A DNA stretch of 64,000 bases. Origin: Vibrio sp. SCSIO 43137 (lineage in GTDB: Bacteria > Pseudomonadota > Gammaproteobacteria > Enterobacterales > Vibrionaceae). Under the pieces are notes generated by a model, which was not told the DNA's origin, searched no databases, and worked only from the letters and a program-made list of their open reading frames with translations. The stretch covers positions 434,001-498,000 of the forward strand of contig NZ_CP116383.1 of NCBI RefSeq assembly GCF_028201475.1, written 5' to 3'. The translations under genes and the position numbers were made by a program. The stretch's first letter is position 1; every line of letters starts with the position of its first letter. Shown here one piece after another: positions 28,371 through 37,526 of this stretch.

Positions 28371-29234
28371 ATGGCAAATGAACCGACCGTTATAAAAGAG
28401 GTCACTGAGGGGCTATCTGTTGCTGAAAAGTGGCTGAATAGCAACTCAGATCTATTGATTCAGTATGGGGTGAATATTATCTCCGCCATTCTGATCCTGT
28501 TTGTGGGTAATATCATTGTTAAAGCTATCGCCAATGGTGTTGCCGGCGTACTGAGTAAAAAGCAAATGGATAAAGCGGTAGTTGACTTTGTTCACGCCCT
28601 TGTCCGTTACCTGCTGTTTATTATTGTATTAATCGCCGCTTTGGGAAGAATTGGTGTTCAGACTGCTTCTGTTGTGGCTGTCATTGGTGCGGCAGGTCTG
28701 GCAGTCGGTCTTGCTTTACAAGGCTCTTTGTCTAACTTTGCTGCTGGCGTGTTAATCGTTGCCTTCAGACCGTTTAAGTCAGGAGACTATGTTGAGATCG
28801 GTGGTGTTTCCGGTTCGGTAGAGTCTATTCAAATATTCCAGACCATTCTTAAAACGCCTGATAACAAGATGGTTGTGGTACCAAATGGTTCGGTTATTGG
28901 TGGCGCTATCACTAACTACTCTAAGCATGAAACGCGCAGGATAGACCATGTAATCGGTGTATCCTATACCGCCGATCTGCAAAAGACCAAACAGGTTATT
29001 CTGTCGGTTCTTGAGGCTGATGAGCGTGTATTGAAGGAGCCGGGAATACAGATTGGTGTTTCTGAGCTGGCTGATTCATCGGTAAATTTTGTTGTCCGTC
29101 CATGGTGTAAAACGTCCGATTACTGGCCACTCTACTTTGATTCTCTTCAGGGGATTAAAGAGGCTCTGGACAAAGAGGGCATTGAGATCCCATTCCCGCA
29201 AATGGATGTTCACCTGAATAAGGTTGAAGGTTAG
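28371..29234 (+). CDS. mscS: small-conductance mechanosensitive channel MscS
   Basis: A 287-residue inner-membrane channel that opens on hypo-osmotic stress. Three membrane helices: ~28-50, ~65-85 and the pore helix TM3 in AAGLAVGLALQGSLSNFAAG, then the beta domain FRPFKSGDYVEIGGVSGSVE and a C-terminal cytoplasmic cage. Length equals the E. coli protein. The 300 bases before it hold only AT-rich DNA in which I cannot assign a promoter. In E. coli the same neighbours (fbaA and argO) are present. Confidence 0.95.
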   Translation: MANEPTVIKEVTEGLSVAEKWLNSNSDLLIQYGVNIISAILILFVGNIIVKAIANGVAGVLSKKQMDKAVVDFVHALVRYLLFIIVLIAALGRIGVQTASVVAVIGAAGLAVGLALQGSLSNFAAGVLIVAFRPFKSGDYVEIGGVSGSVESIQIFQTILKTPDNKMVVVPNGSVIGGAITNYSKHETRRIDHVIGVSYTADLQKTKQVILSVLEADERVLKEPGIQIGVSELADSSVNFVVRPWCKTSDYWPLYFDSLQGIKEALDKEGIEIPFPQMDVHLNKVEG

Positions 29235-29271
29235 AACCAGACGCCATTCTGGTTTAGCAATAGAAACTGTT

Positions 29272-29295
29272 AAAAAGGGGCTTTGCCCCTTTTTT
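29272..29295. terminator. bidirectional terminator between mscS and the YbaK-domain gene
   Basis: AAAAAGGGGC-TTT-GCCCCTTTTT is symmetric, with T-runs in both directions, and sits at the ends of two converging genes. A second small hairpin AACCAGA/TCTGGTT precedes it at 29236-29255. Confidence 0.9.
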
Positions 29296-29777
29296 CAGAT
29301 CAGGTGAATGGTATTAGGAAGTTTATCCAGTACTTTTGGCAGGTCGCTGCCTGAAAAGGAGAAAGTTCTGTCCGGGTAACCCGGAGTGTAAAGAATCTCT
29401 TCTTTGTCGAACATTTCTTTATCGACAAGAATCTGTACATGCTCAGGAAGCCCTATCGGGCATACCGCCCCGGGAAGGCAGCCTATCTCCTGAGTCATCT
29501 CTTCCGGTGAACAGATAGAGACTCTTTTTCCCAGTGTTGCTTTAACGGCATGCTTATCCAGTCTCTTATCTTTCTCTGTCAGTAGCAGGGCGAAGCCGCC
29601 GCCCTTGAGCTTCAGAAACAGACTCTTACTCATGGTACCGGTTATGCCTAACTCTCTGGAAACCCGCTCATCGGTTTCAAAATCATGAATGGGTTCATGC
29701 TGCCACTGCTTATAAATAATGGCGTTTTGTTCAAGTAGCTCTTTATTAAACTGATAAATTTCTTTAATTCGTTCCAT
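29295..29777 (-). CDS. YbaK/PrdX-type aminoacyl-tRNA editing-domain protein
   Basis: A 160-residue free-standing YbaK domain, related to the prolyl-tRNA synthetase insertion domain and ProX/PrdX, which deacylate mischarged tRNAs. MSKSLFLKLKGGGFALLL and GCLPGAVCPIG are the typical strands and loop. The ATG overlaps the argO stop by one base (TAATG), so it is translated together with an arginine exporter. An in-frame start six codons earlier would lie within argO. Substrate amino acid unknown. Confidence 0.85.
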   Translation of the reverse strand: MERIKEIYQFNKELLEQNAIIYKQWQHEPIHDFETDERVSRELGITGTMSKSLFLKLKGGGFALLLTEKDKRLDKHAVKATLGKRVSICSPEEMTQEIGCLPGAVCPIGLPEHVQILVDKEMFDKEEILYTPGYPDRTFSFSGSDLPKVLDKLPNTIHLI

Positions 29778-30403
29778 TACAAATACTGACTCCACAGCAG
29801 ATTAACGAGTGAACCGGCGACGATAAACATAATGACGGCAACAACTATATCGATAACTCTTTTCACTTTAGGTTTGGACAGTGTCGGTGCCAGCTTAGCA
29901 GCACCGAGTGATAATCCATAGAACCAAACTATAGATGACAGTGCGGTACCCAGCGCAAAGGCTATTCTGTCGTTGCCTTCGAACTGTCCGCCGATAGAGC
30001 CGAGTATCACTACTGTATCCAGATAAACCTGAGGGTTGAGTATGGTTACCGCCAATGCACCGATAACCACGGAAAAACGCCCTTTGGTCGCCACACCTGC
30101 CTGTTCAGTGAGATAGTTATTGTTAAATGCCGTTTTTAGTGACAGATAACCGTAATAGCCAAGAAACAGGATACCGCCTATGGTTACTGAGGTTAACAAG
30201 GTTTCATTCTGAGAAAGTAGTGCTCCGCCACCAAAAATGCCGGCTGAAACCAGAATAATGTCCAGTATGCTGCATAGTGTTGCGGTAGTGATATGGTGTT
30301 GACGGTTAATGCCCTGATTAAGCACATAGGCATTTTGTGCGCCTATGGGAATAATCATCCCTGCATTCAGGCCAAACCCCTGAAGTAAAATCCAAAAACT
30401 CAC
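29777..30403 (-). CDS. argO: LysE-family arginine exporter
   Basis: A 208-residue LysE/ArgO exporter with about five to six membrane segments and the signature GMIIPIGAQNAYVLNQGI near the N terminus. It is divergent from argP, whose product activates argO in response to arginine in E. coli, so the same regulation is inferred here. It is followed by and coupled to the YbaK-domain gene. Confidence 0.92.
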   Translation of the reverse strand: MSFWILLQGFGLNAGMIIPIGAQNAYVLNQGINRQHHITTATLCSILDIILVSAGIFGGGALLSQNETLLTSVTIGGILFLGYYGYLSLKTAFNNNYLTEQAGVATKGRFSVVIGALAVTILNPQVYLDTVVILGSIGGQFEGNDRIAFALGTALSSIVWFYGLSLGAAKLAPTLSKPKVKRVIDIVVAVIMFIVAGSLVNLLWSQYL

Positions 30404-30518
30404 GTGTTCCCTTATTTATCTGACTGGAGTGACAGCTAGCATAGTTAAAAAAATGGTATAAATTAAACTAATAATTTTAATGTATTATAAGTTCTTCTAA
30501 TGATGGTGGGAGATAAGG

Positions 30519-31415
30519 ATGCGGGGCCTGGATTACAGATGGGTTGAAGCACTTGATGCGGTAATAAATCAGCGCAGTTTTGAGAAAGCGGCGCAAGAGT
30601 TGTATATCTCTCAGTCGGCAGTATCACAGAGAATTAAGCAACTGGAAAAGTGGCTTGCTCAGCCGGTATTGATTCGGGAACAGCCGCCAAAGGCGACAGA
30701 GTCAGGTAAAAAATTATTGGCTCTCTATCGTAGGGTCTGCCTGCTGGAGCAGGATCTTATTCCTCAGCTTCAGCCTAATGAGAGTGAGTCTCCCCAGACC
30801 TTATCAGTCGCGACCAACGCAGACAGTCTGGCAACCTGGCTGCTGCCCAGCGTGAGTGAACTTTTACACAACAGTAAGATAGAGCTGAATCTGATTGTTG
30901 ATGATGAAAACAGAACCTTAGAAAAGCTAAGAAGCGGAGAGGTTGTCGGGGCAATCAGTATTGATGCGAAACCCATTCCCGGTTGTAGTGCAGAATACCT
31001 CGGGGTTATGGAGTATCTGTGTGTTGCCAGCCCGGAGTTTTACCAGCGCTATTTTCCGGATGGGGTCTCAAGGGAAGCCCTATTAAAAGCACCGGCAGTG
31101 GTGTTTAACCAGTATGATCATATGCATGAAACCTTTATCCGGCAGCATTTTGGTTTGTCGGTCAGTAATGTTGTTAAGCATACAGTAAGAAGCTCAGAAG
31201 CCTTTGTTAAGCTGGCACTGTTAGGAACCGCATATTGCTTGATCCCCCGGCCTCAGATTGAGCAGGAGCTGGAATCCGGGCTGTTGGTGAATATCACACC
31301 GGAGTTTAGTATTCCTCATAAAATCTACTGGCATCACTGGCAACTGGATAGTGGCTTGCTAAAAGAGCTGTCTGACTCAATTGTGGATTACGCGAAAAAC
31401 TATTTGCCTCAGTAG
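30519..31415 (+). CDS. argP: LysR-family regulator ArgP
   Basis: A 298-residue LysR-type regulator. The N-terminal winged helix is [21 protein letters not shown] with [15 protein letters not shown] as recognition helix; the effector domain follows from ~90. It matches ArgP (IciA), which activates argO with arginine and is blocked by lysine. The intergenic region to argO is about 115 bases and very AT-rich, fitting its binding site. Confidence 0.92.
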   Translation: MRGLDYRWVEALDAVINQRSFEKAAQELYISQSAVSQRIKQLEKWLAQPVLIREQPPKATESGKKLLALYRRVCLLEQDLIPQLQPNESESPQTLSVATNADSLATWLLPSVSELLHNSKIELNLIVDDENRTLEKLRSGEVVGAISIDAKPIPGCSAEYLGVMEYLCVASPEFYQRYFPDGVSREALLKAPAVVFNQYDHMHETFIRQHFGLSVSNVVKHTVRSSEAFVKLALLGTAYCLIPRPQIEQELESGLLVNITPEFSIPHKIYWHHWQLDSGLLKELSDSIVDYAKNYLPQ

Positions 31416-31534
31416 TTGTCCAACTCCGGGTTAAAGTTGTGTCAAACATAGGCTTTTAAACTTCTTAACAGCAAAAAAATGTCTAAGATGTAGAGACAGG
31501 TAAAAATGTTCCGTTAACTAAAAGGTCATCTTTA

Positions 31535-32230
31535 ATGAAACAAATTCCTCTAATAGTTACTCTGTTTTTCTGTTTGTTTTCCGTCAGTTCAGTTGCGGCC
31601 GATCCAAGCTTTCCCCATATTGAAACCACAGGCTACGGGGAGGTAACCGCCAAACCAGATATGGCTGAATTTACCGTTCAAATCGAAGAGTTAACGCTGA
31701 CGGCTGAGCAGGCAAAGAAGCGGGTTGATGATGTCATTGCCGCATTTGTACAGCGCCTTACTAGTGAAGGGGTTAAGAAAGAGAATATTGTCAGCAGTAA
31801 CCTGTATCTCTCCCCTCAGTACCACTACCCAAAATCGGGTGTATCTGAGCTGGTGGGCTACCGGGCTTCAAGAAGTATCACCGTTACTGTAATGGATCTG
31901 GAAAAGCTGAATACTTATCTTGACGGTGCTTTAGGAGACGGAATCAACCGGGTAGATAACATTCAACTAAAAGTGAAAGAGAGAGAAAGTTATCAGGAGA
32001 AGGCGCGTCAGGCGGCGATAAAGGATGCTAACGCCAAAGCGGCTTCTCTGGCTAAGGGTTTTAACTCTCAGTTAGATGGTGTCTGGAAGGTGAGTTATAA
32101 CCAGATACAAGAGAGACCTGCCATGTATAAAGCGATGGCGATGAGCAGTGAAATGGGCGCTGCTTCAACTTATCAGGATGCGGAAATTGTTATTCGTGAC
32201 TCGGTTAATGTGACCTACAGGATTAAATAA
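31535..32230 (+). CDS. yggE: periplasmic SIMPL-domain protein YggE
   Basis: A 231-residue SIMPL (DUF541) protein with a Sec signal (hydrophobic LIVTLFFCLFSVSSVAA, cleavage after ~22). ITTTGYGEV-like IETTGYGEVTAKPDMAEF opens the mature domain. E. coli YggE is reported to reduce oxidative stress, with no known reaction. Same neighbour argP as in E. coli. Confidence 0.9.
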   Translation: MKQIPLIVTLFFCLFSVSSVAADPSFPHIETTGYGEVTAKPDMAEFTVQIEELTLTAEQAKKRVDDVIAAFVQRLTSEGVKKENIVSSNLYLSPQYHYPKSGVSELVGYRASRSITVTVMDLEKLNTYLDGALGDGINRVDNIQLKVKERESYQEKARQAAIKDANAKAASLAKGFNSQLDGVWKVSYNQIQERPAMYKAMAMSSEMGAASTYQDAEIVIRDSVNVTYRIK

Positions 32231-32241
32231 CGCTGAATAAC

Positions 32242-32263
32242 AAAAGCCCCGGCAAGCGGGGCT
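32242..32263 (-). terminator. serA terminator
   Basis: AGCCCCG/CGGGGCT with a 5-nt loop, followed on the minus strand by TTTTG. It lies 28 bases past the serA stop and close to the converging yggE. Confidence 0.8.
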
Positions 32264-32290
32264 CTACTCAATTCTTAGCTTGAAAGCCAA

Positions 32291-33520
32291 TTAGTGCAGT
32301 AGACGTGCACGAATAGTACCGTCAATGTTCTTAAGTTTTACCAGTGCTTCTTCTGAGCGGCTGGCTTCAACATCAATCACTACATAACCGATATTGGCAT
32401 TAGTTTGCAGGTACTGACCGGCAATGTTAATACCATCTTCTGCAAAAATGGTGTTTATCTGAGTCAAAATACCGGGGCGGTTCTCATGAATATGCAGCAA
32501 ACGTGATGCTCCTTTATGAGAAGGCAGAGATACTTCAGGGAAGTTTACACTGGACAGGGTAGAACCGTTATCTGAGTACTTAGCCAGTTTACCGGCAACT
32601 TCCACACCAATGTTCTCCTGTGCTTCCTGAGTTGAACCACCTACGTGTGGAGTCAGGATTACATTGTCGAACTTAGTCAGTGGTGACTCAAAAGGGTCGG
32701 CATTGGTTTTTGGTTCTACTGGGAACACGTCAATAGCCGCACCACCAATCTGACCGGCTTCAAGGGCATGGCATAGTTGCGGAATATCCACTACTGTGCC
32801 TCTGGCGGCGTTGATAAATACCGCTCCCGGTTTCATCTGGGCAAACTCTTCTGCACCCATCATGTTTTTGGTTTCAGCCGTTTCAGGGACATGCAGGGAG
32901 ATAACGTCACATTTACTGAGCAGTTCACCCATGGTATGAACCTGAGTAGCGTTACCCAGTGAAAGTTTGTTCTCAATATCGTAGAAGTAGACTTTCATGC
33001 CGAGGTTTTCAGCAATAATGCCCAACTGAGTACCGATATGACCGTAACCGATTATACCGAGGCGCTTTCCTCTTGCCTCGAAAGAGCCTTCGGCACTTTT
33101 TTTCCAGATGCCTCTGTGAGCAAGGGCATTTTTTTCAGGAATACCACGCAGAAGTAGCAGGATCTGGCCAAGAACCAGTTCTGCAACACTGCGGGTGTTT
33201 GAGAATGGTGCATTAAATACCGGGATGCCCTTCTTGGCGGCGGCCTTTAAGTCAACCTGATTGGTTCCGATACAGAAACAACCGACAGCAGCCAGTTTAT
33301 TGGCTGCACTAAATACTTTTTCTGACAAATGGGTTCTGGAACGAATACCGATAAAGTGGACATCTTTTACGGCTTCAAGCAACTCTTGTTCAGAAAGTGA
33401 GCCCTTGTGGTATTCGATATTGGTGTAGCCTGCTGCTTCTAAAACTTCAACTGATGATGGGTGAAGTCCCTCTAAAAGCAGTATTTTAATTTTGTCTTTT
33501 TCCAGTGATACTTTGGCCAT
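32291..33520 (-). CDS. serA: D-3-phosphoglycerate dehydrogenase
   Basis: A 409-residue NAD-dependent enzyme catalysing the first step of serine synthesis. Rossmann motif LGIIGYGHIGTQLG, active-site region INAARGTVVD and HVGGSTQEAQ, and a C-terminal ACT domain (LLHIHENRPGILTQINTIF) that binds serine for feedback inhibition. Length equals the E. coli type (410). It follows rpiA, as in E. coli, but the rpiA terminator separates the two. Confidence 0.97.
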   Translation of the reverse strand: MAKVSLEKDKIKILLLEGLHPSSVEVLEAAGYTNIEYHKGSLSEQELLEAVKDVHFIGIRSRTHLSEKVFSAANKLAAVGCFCIGTNQVDLKAAAKKGIPVFNAPFSNTRSVAELVLGQILLLLRGIPEKNALAHRGIWKKSAEGSFEARGKRLGIIGYGHIGTQLGIIAENLGMKVYFYDIENKLSLGNATQVHTMGELLSKCDVISLHVPETAETKNMMGAEEFAQMKPGAVFINAARGTVVDIPQLCHALEAGQIGGAAIDVFPVEPKTNADPFESPLTKFDNVILTPHVGGSTQEAQENIGVEVAGKLAKYSDNGSTLSSVNFPEVSLPSHKGASRLLHIHENRPGILTQINTIFAEDGINIAGQYLQTNANIGYVVIDVEASRSEEALVKLKNIDGTIRARLLH

Positions 33521-33682
33521 TTGTCTTCGTCCTTAAAATGGAATGTTTTTCACAGCGCAATGATTATAAGTCTACCTCAAGCCCTTACCTGACTTATAAA
33601 CCGATTCAACCATCTGCACTTGTCTGCCTAATAAACTATCAAAAAAAAACCATTATGGGTAAGAAAATTACAGCATAAGAGA

Positions 33683-33710
33683 TAAAAAAATGGCACTTAT
33701 TAGTGCCATT
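33683..33710 (-). terminator. rpiA terminator
   Basis: AATGGCACT-AATA-AGTGCCATT (9 bp) then TTTTTTT on the minus strand. Confidence 0.92.
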
Positions 33711-33757
33711 CGTAATTTGATTACTGTATTTGTAATTTTTTGTTAACGAAGATAGAG

Positions 33758-34414
33758 TTACTCTTCTATTTTTGCACCTTCAGGAGTACCGGTAATAACG
33801 GCATCGGCACCACGGTGAGCAAATAGCCCGACTGTTACAACACCAGCAATTGAATTGATTTTATCTTCCAGCTCTTTAGGGTTAGTGATTTCCAGTCCGT
33901 GAACATCAATAATAATGTTGCCGTTGTCAGTGACAACGCCTTCACGGTAAGCAGGATCACCACCTAGTTTAACCAGTTCACGGCCAACGTATGAGCGGGC
34001 CATCGGGATAACTTCTACCGGAAGCGGGAATGCACCTAAAACGTCTACTGCTTTGCTTCCGTCAACGATACAGATAAATTTGTCAGAGATAGCCGCAACA
34101 ATCTTTTCACGTGTCAATGCTGCACCGCCGCCTTTGATCATCTCTCTGGCCGGGTTAATTTCGTCGGCACCATCAACATAAACATCAAGTTTATCGACTT
34201 CGTTACAGTCAAATACTTCAACGCCAAGGGCTTTTAGCTTCTCTGTTGAGTCTACTGAACTAGACACTGCACCTTTAATGTCATCTTTCATTGTGCCAAG
34301 TGCGTCGATGAAGTGTTTTACAGTCGAGCCTGTACCTACACCGACAATACTTCCTGCCTCAACGTATTTTAGTGCAGCCCAGCCGGCTTCCTTTTTCATT
34401 TCATCTTGTGTCAT
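33758..34414 (-). CDS. rpiA: ribose-5-phosphate isomerase A
   Basis: A 218-residue isomerase interconverting ribose-5-P and ribulose-5-[17 protein letters not shown] (phosphate loop), VDGADEINP and [16 protein letters not shown] (catalytic Glu) are intact. It lies downstream of fau across about 55 bases. Confidence 0.97.
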   Translation of the reverse strand: MTQDEMKKEAGWAALKYVEAGSIVGVGTGSTVKHFIDALGTMKDDIKGAVSSSVDSTEKLKALGVEVFDCNEVDKLDVYVDGADEINPAREMIKGGGAALTREKIVAAISDKFICIVDGSKAVDVLGAFPLPVEVIPMARSYVGRELVKLGGDPAYREGVVTDNGNIIIDVHGLEITNPKELEDKINSIAGVVTVGLFAHRGADAVITGTPEGAKIEE

Positions 34415-34468
34415 TTCATTCTCCAGAACAGGTTAAATAAGTTTGCAAAACAGGCGGATTATAGCGAT

Positions 34469-35065
34469 TTAATGAGGAATTTCCCATTGCCATGTTTTTG
34501 ATGGGGTAATGATATAGGGCAAAGGGACATCCCAATCCTCAGAAGGCACTTCATCTATCTGCTGGCAATCGTGCCCTAAGCCGACAGGAACTGCACCGAA
34601 CCCGGTTTGATACCAGCGTTCAAGGCTGCGGTCATAGTAGCCTCCGCCCATTCCCATACGTTGCCCGCTGTTATCGAAAGCCACCAGAGGGGTAAAAATA
34701 ATGTCCAGTTCAGACAGAGGGATGACTTTGCAGACGTTAAGCTGCGGCTCTTGAATATTAAAGCGGTTCTCTGTCATGGGCGTATCAGCTTCATAGCGGA
34801 TAAACAGAAGATGACCTTTGGAAAAAGGGTGCAGTACCGGTAAATAGACTTTTTTCCCTGCCTGCCAGAGCCACTCAATAATAGGGTGAGTATCCAGTTC
34901 GCCATCGGCGGAAAGGTAAATGGCGATATTCTCTGCCTGTGCCAGTAAAGAGAAGTTTTTAACTTGTGACAGTGCATCTTCAGCTGCGATGGTTTGATTC
35001 AGGGAAGAGAGGTTTTGACGTTTACTACGGACTTGTTTACGTATGGTGGAACGTAAATCTTGCAT
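34469..35065 (-). CDS. fau: 5-formyltetrahydrofolate cyclo-ligase
   Basis: A 198-residue enzyme that converts 5-formyl-THF to 5,10-methenyl-THF using ATP. GELDTHPIIEWLWQAGKKVYLPV and the ATP-binding loop GMGGGYYDRSLE are diagnostic. The ATG begins only 5 bases after the 3' end of 6S RNA, and GGGG of the 6S closing stem serves as its ribosome site; a longer reading would run through the RNA gene and is rejected. Linkage with ssrS and zapA is general in gammaproteobacteria, and the ssrS transcript is known to extend into this gene in E. coli. Confidence 0.92.
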   Translation of the reverse strand: MQDLRSTIRKQVRSKRQNLSSLNQTIAAEDALSQVKNFSLLAQAENIAIYLSADGELDTHPIIEWLWQAGKKVYLPVLHPFSKGHLLFIRYEADTPMTENRFNIQEPQLNVCKVIPLSELDIIFTPLVAFDNSGQRMGMGGGYYDRSLERWYQTGFGAVPVGLGHDCQQIDEVPSEDWDVPLPYIITPSKTWQWEIPH

Positions 35066-35069
35066 AAAT

Positions 35070-35256
35070 GAGTACCCCAGAGTGCCGTTGAGGATTAATG
35101 GCCCTTGAACCAGCTGGTTCAAGGCGGATCAGCAATGATAACCGTAGGCTTCTCGGTACGGGCCGAGCTTGCTCAATAGCTATCAAGTACTAACCCTTAG
35201 GTATTGCTTATCGGCTCAGGGACTTGAATCCTGCTGACAAACACCCCAGGGTAAAA
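35070..35256 (-). ncRNA. ssrS: 6S RNA
   Basis: About 187 nt between zapA and fau. The terminal stem forms from TACCC (5') and GGGTA (3') with the conserved GGTG/CACT pairs behind it. Recognisable conserved parts are CCCTGAGCCGATAAGCAATACC, here cut by a few changes, ACCGAGAAGCC on the opposite strand of the central bubble, and the hairpin CCTTGAACCAGCTGGTTCAAGG. 6S RNA binds sigma-70 RNA polymerase in stationary phase. Ends are estimated from the stem, not measured. Confidence 0.93.
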
Positions 35257-35290
35257 CTTGGTGCCGCAATCCTTGCTTTCAGACAAACTG

Positions 35291-35596
35291 TTAGTTGTCT
35301 GAGTTTACATTACTTAATGCATCGTCCAGTGATGCAGTTAATTGTTCGATGCGTTTTTCAATCTGCTGCTTGCTGTCATTTTCTGCTAACTGCGCCTGTT
35401 GCAGCTCGTAGCAGACATTGAGAGCCGCAATGGTTAGTAGCTTTTCTGTATTGGATACTTTAGTCCGTTCCGTCATGGCTTTCAATCGTTGATCAAGATC
35501 TTTGGCAGCCTGACGCAACGACGCTTCCTGACCCGCAGGGCAGTTAACTCGTGTCAGTTTACCTAATATTTCAACTTCAACCGCTTGATTACTCAT
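35291..35596 (-). CDS. zapA: cell division protein ZapA
   Basis: A 101-residue FtsZ-ring stabiliser. The N-terminal globular part (VEVEILGKLTRVNCPAGQEASLRQAAKDL) is followed by a long coiled coil (~50-95) that dimerises. Upstream partner of 6S RNA and divergent from ygfB, as in E. coli. Confidence 0.93.
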   Translation of the reverse strand: MSNQAVEVEILGKLTRVNCPAGQEASLRQAAKDLDQRLKAMTERTKVSNTEKLLTIAALNVCYELQQAQLAENDSKQQIEKRIEQLTASLDDALSNVNSDN

Positions 35597-35764
35597 GGTG
35601 ACAGAACTCTTTTCTCGCTACTAAGAATGACTGTTGTGCCATTGAGGGTGCACTATAGAAAAAGCCTCCCTAAGATTCAAGCTTTAATCCGGTTTGATTA
35701 TTTTGCCGGAACAGAGGAAGTGCTAGTATAGAGAACATCTAACCTGAACCGATATAATAGCAAA

Positions 35765-36337
35765 ATGACTAAAAAGACTTTACCTGAGTATCAGATCACT
35801 CTGGCTCAACTTCATTCCAGCGCAATTTCCCTGACCCCCTCTGAGATGCATGGCCTGATTGCAGGAATGATTAGTGGTGGTGTGTCGGTCAGTGATAAGA
35901 GCTGGCAGTCACTGATTTTTGACTATACCAACGATGGTATGGGCTGGCCTGATAAAGCGTTACAACTGGCCAATGCTACCTTTGAGTTTACCGTGGATGA
36001 GTTGACAGGCTCAGGAATGGATATGACTCTGCTATTAGCCGATAGCGAAGGTGATTTGATTGAGTTTGCCGATTCTGTCAGTGAGTGGGTTAATCATTTT
36101 ATCTCTGGACTGGGGCTGGCGGGACTTTCTCTTAAAGGCGCTGCGGAAGATGTAAAAGAGGCTCTGGGTGATCTTGAAGAGATTGCTAAACTTGGCATCG
36201 ACGAAGAAGATGATCTGAAAGAGCAGGCCGACTTGCTGGAGCAGGTTATTGAACATGTAAAAGCCTGCGTATTAACGGTTCACGCTGAGTTTGGTTTGAA
36301 GCCGGACAACAAAGAGAGCAGCCCGACGATTCACTGA
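35765..36337 (+). CDS. ygfB: UPF0149 protein YgfB
   Basis: A 190-residue YgfB/YecA-family protein. SPSEMHGLIAGM-like LTPSEMHGLIAGMISGG and FISGLGLAG are family signatures; the C-terminal third is very acidic (GIDEEDDLKEQADLLEQV). Function is not settled; in Pseudomonas YgfB affects beta-lactamase control. It starts the ygfB-ubiH-ubiI unit and its stop is 14 bases from ubiH. Confidence 0.93.
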   Translation: MTKKTLPEYQITLAQLHSSAISLTPSEMHGLIAGMISGGVSVSDKSWQSLIFDYTNDGMGWPDKALQLANATFEFTVDELTGSGMDMTLLLADSEGDLIEFADSVSEWVNHFISGLGLAGLSLKGAAEDVKEALGDLEEIAKLGIDEEDDLKEQADLLEQVIEHVKACVLTVHAEFGLKPDNKESSPTIH

Positions 36338-36350
36338 TTTAAGGGATTCA

Positions 36351-37523
36351 ATGAAACAGTTCGATATCATCATCGCCGGCGGAGCCATGGCAGGTTCGAC
36401 ATTGGCGTTAGCACTAAAGCAGAAAAACAGCAGCCTCAGAATCGCCGTTATTGAGCCCTATTCGGTACAGGAGAGTGCCCATCCGGGCTTTGATGCTCGT
36501 TCAATCGCGCTCTCTTACGGCACTCAGCAGTTACTGCAACAGTTTGAACTATGGCAAGAGCTTTCGGACCTTGCTACGCCTATTGAGCATATCCATGTCT
36601 CAGACAAGGGACATGCAGGAATGACAGAGATTAGCTGTCATGAGAGGGATGTTGCTGCTTTAGGTTATGTGGTTGAGCTGGCCGATGTCGGACGCCTTTT
36701 TACTGACAAATTAGTGCAGACAGAAGGTATTACCCTATTTTGTCCTGACTCAGTTGAAGAGATTGAATCTGAGCCGTCAGCTCAGAAAATACGACTTAGT
36801 TCCGGTGAATGGATCTCTGGCAAGCTTTTGGTGGCTGCCGATGGTGCTGATTCTGAATGTTGTCGTTTGTTGCAGATAGAGCAACAAGAGTATGATTTTC
36901 AGCAGACGGCCATCATTGCCAATATTGTAGTTAGTGAGGCGCACCGAAACCGTGCCTATGAACGTTTTACCCGCAATGGTCCGCTGGCACTACTGCCTAT
37001 GTCTGAAGGCAGAATGTCTCTGGTCTGGTGTCAGGCTGCGCCTGAAGTTGAGCCAACCCTGGCTTTAAGTGATAAAGCATTTTTGTCTAAGTTGCAGGCC
37101 GAATTTGGCTGGCGCCTTGGCTGCATAGAGAAAGTCGGTGAAAGGGCGAGTTATCCTCTGGTACTTAAAAAGAAGCGTAAGTTGGTTCATCACAGGTTTG
37201 CGGCAATAGGAAATGCAAGTCAGTTGCTTCACCCTATAGCCGGGCAGGGCTTTAATCTGGGCATCAGGGATATCGCTTCTTTAGTAGAAGAAGTTGCCAG
37301 TCAGGCAGACCCCGGACAGTATTCGGGCTTATCGGCATATCGCAACAGGCGATACCAAGACCGGAAAAACACAATAGGGTTAACTGCCGGAATGGTCAGT
37401 ATTTTTTCAAATGAATGGTTGCCGCTATGTGCAGGCCGCAATCTGGCACTGTCCGTTATGGACAATGTGCCGGTTATAAAAGAGCCACTACTTAAACGAA
37501 CAATGGGGTTGGTAGAAAGATAA
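36351..37523 (+). CDS. ubiH: 2-octaprenyl-6-methoxyphenol hydroxylase
   Basis: A 390-residue flavin monooxygenase of ubiquinone synthesis. FAD motif DIIIAGGAMAGSTLALAL, DG motif LLVAADGADSECC, and the GD-equivalent AAIGNASQLLHPIAGQGFNLGIRD. The middle motif has GNAS where relatives have GDA or GNA. In E. coli pepP lies between ygfB and this gene; here it is absent. Assignment as UbiH rather than UbiF rests on order and on the paralogue behind it. Confidence 0.9.
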   Translation: MKQFDIIIAGGAMAGSTLALALKQKNSSLRIAVIEPYSVQESAHPGFDARSIALSYGTQQLLQQFELWQELSDLATPIEHIHVSDKGHAGMTEISCHERDVAALGYVVELADVGRLFTDKLVQTEGITLFCPDSVEEIESEPSAQKIRLSSGEWISGKLLVAADGADSECCRLLQIEQQEYDFQQTAIIANIVVSEAHRNRAYERFTRNGPLALLPMSEGRMSLVWCQAAPEVEPTLALSDKAFLSKLQAEFGWRLGCIEKVGERASYPLVLKKKRKLVHHRFAAIGNASQLLHPIAGQGFNLGIRDIASLVEEVASQADPGQYSGLSAYRNRRYQDRKNTIGLTAGMVSIFSNEWLPLCAGRNLALSVMDNVPVIKEPLLKRTMGLVER

Positions 37524-37526
37524 ATT

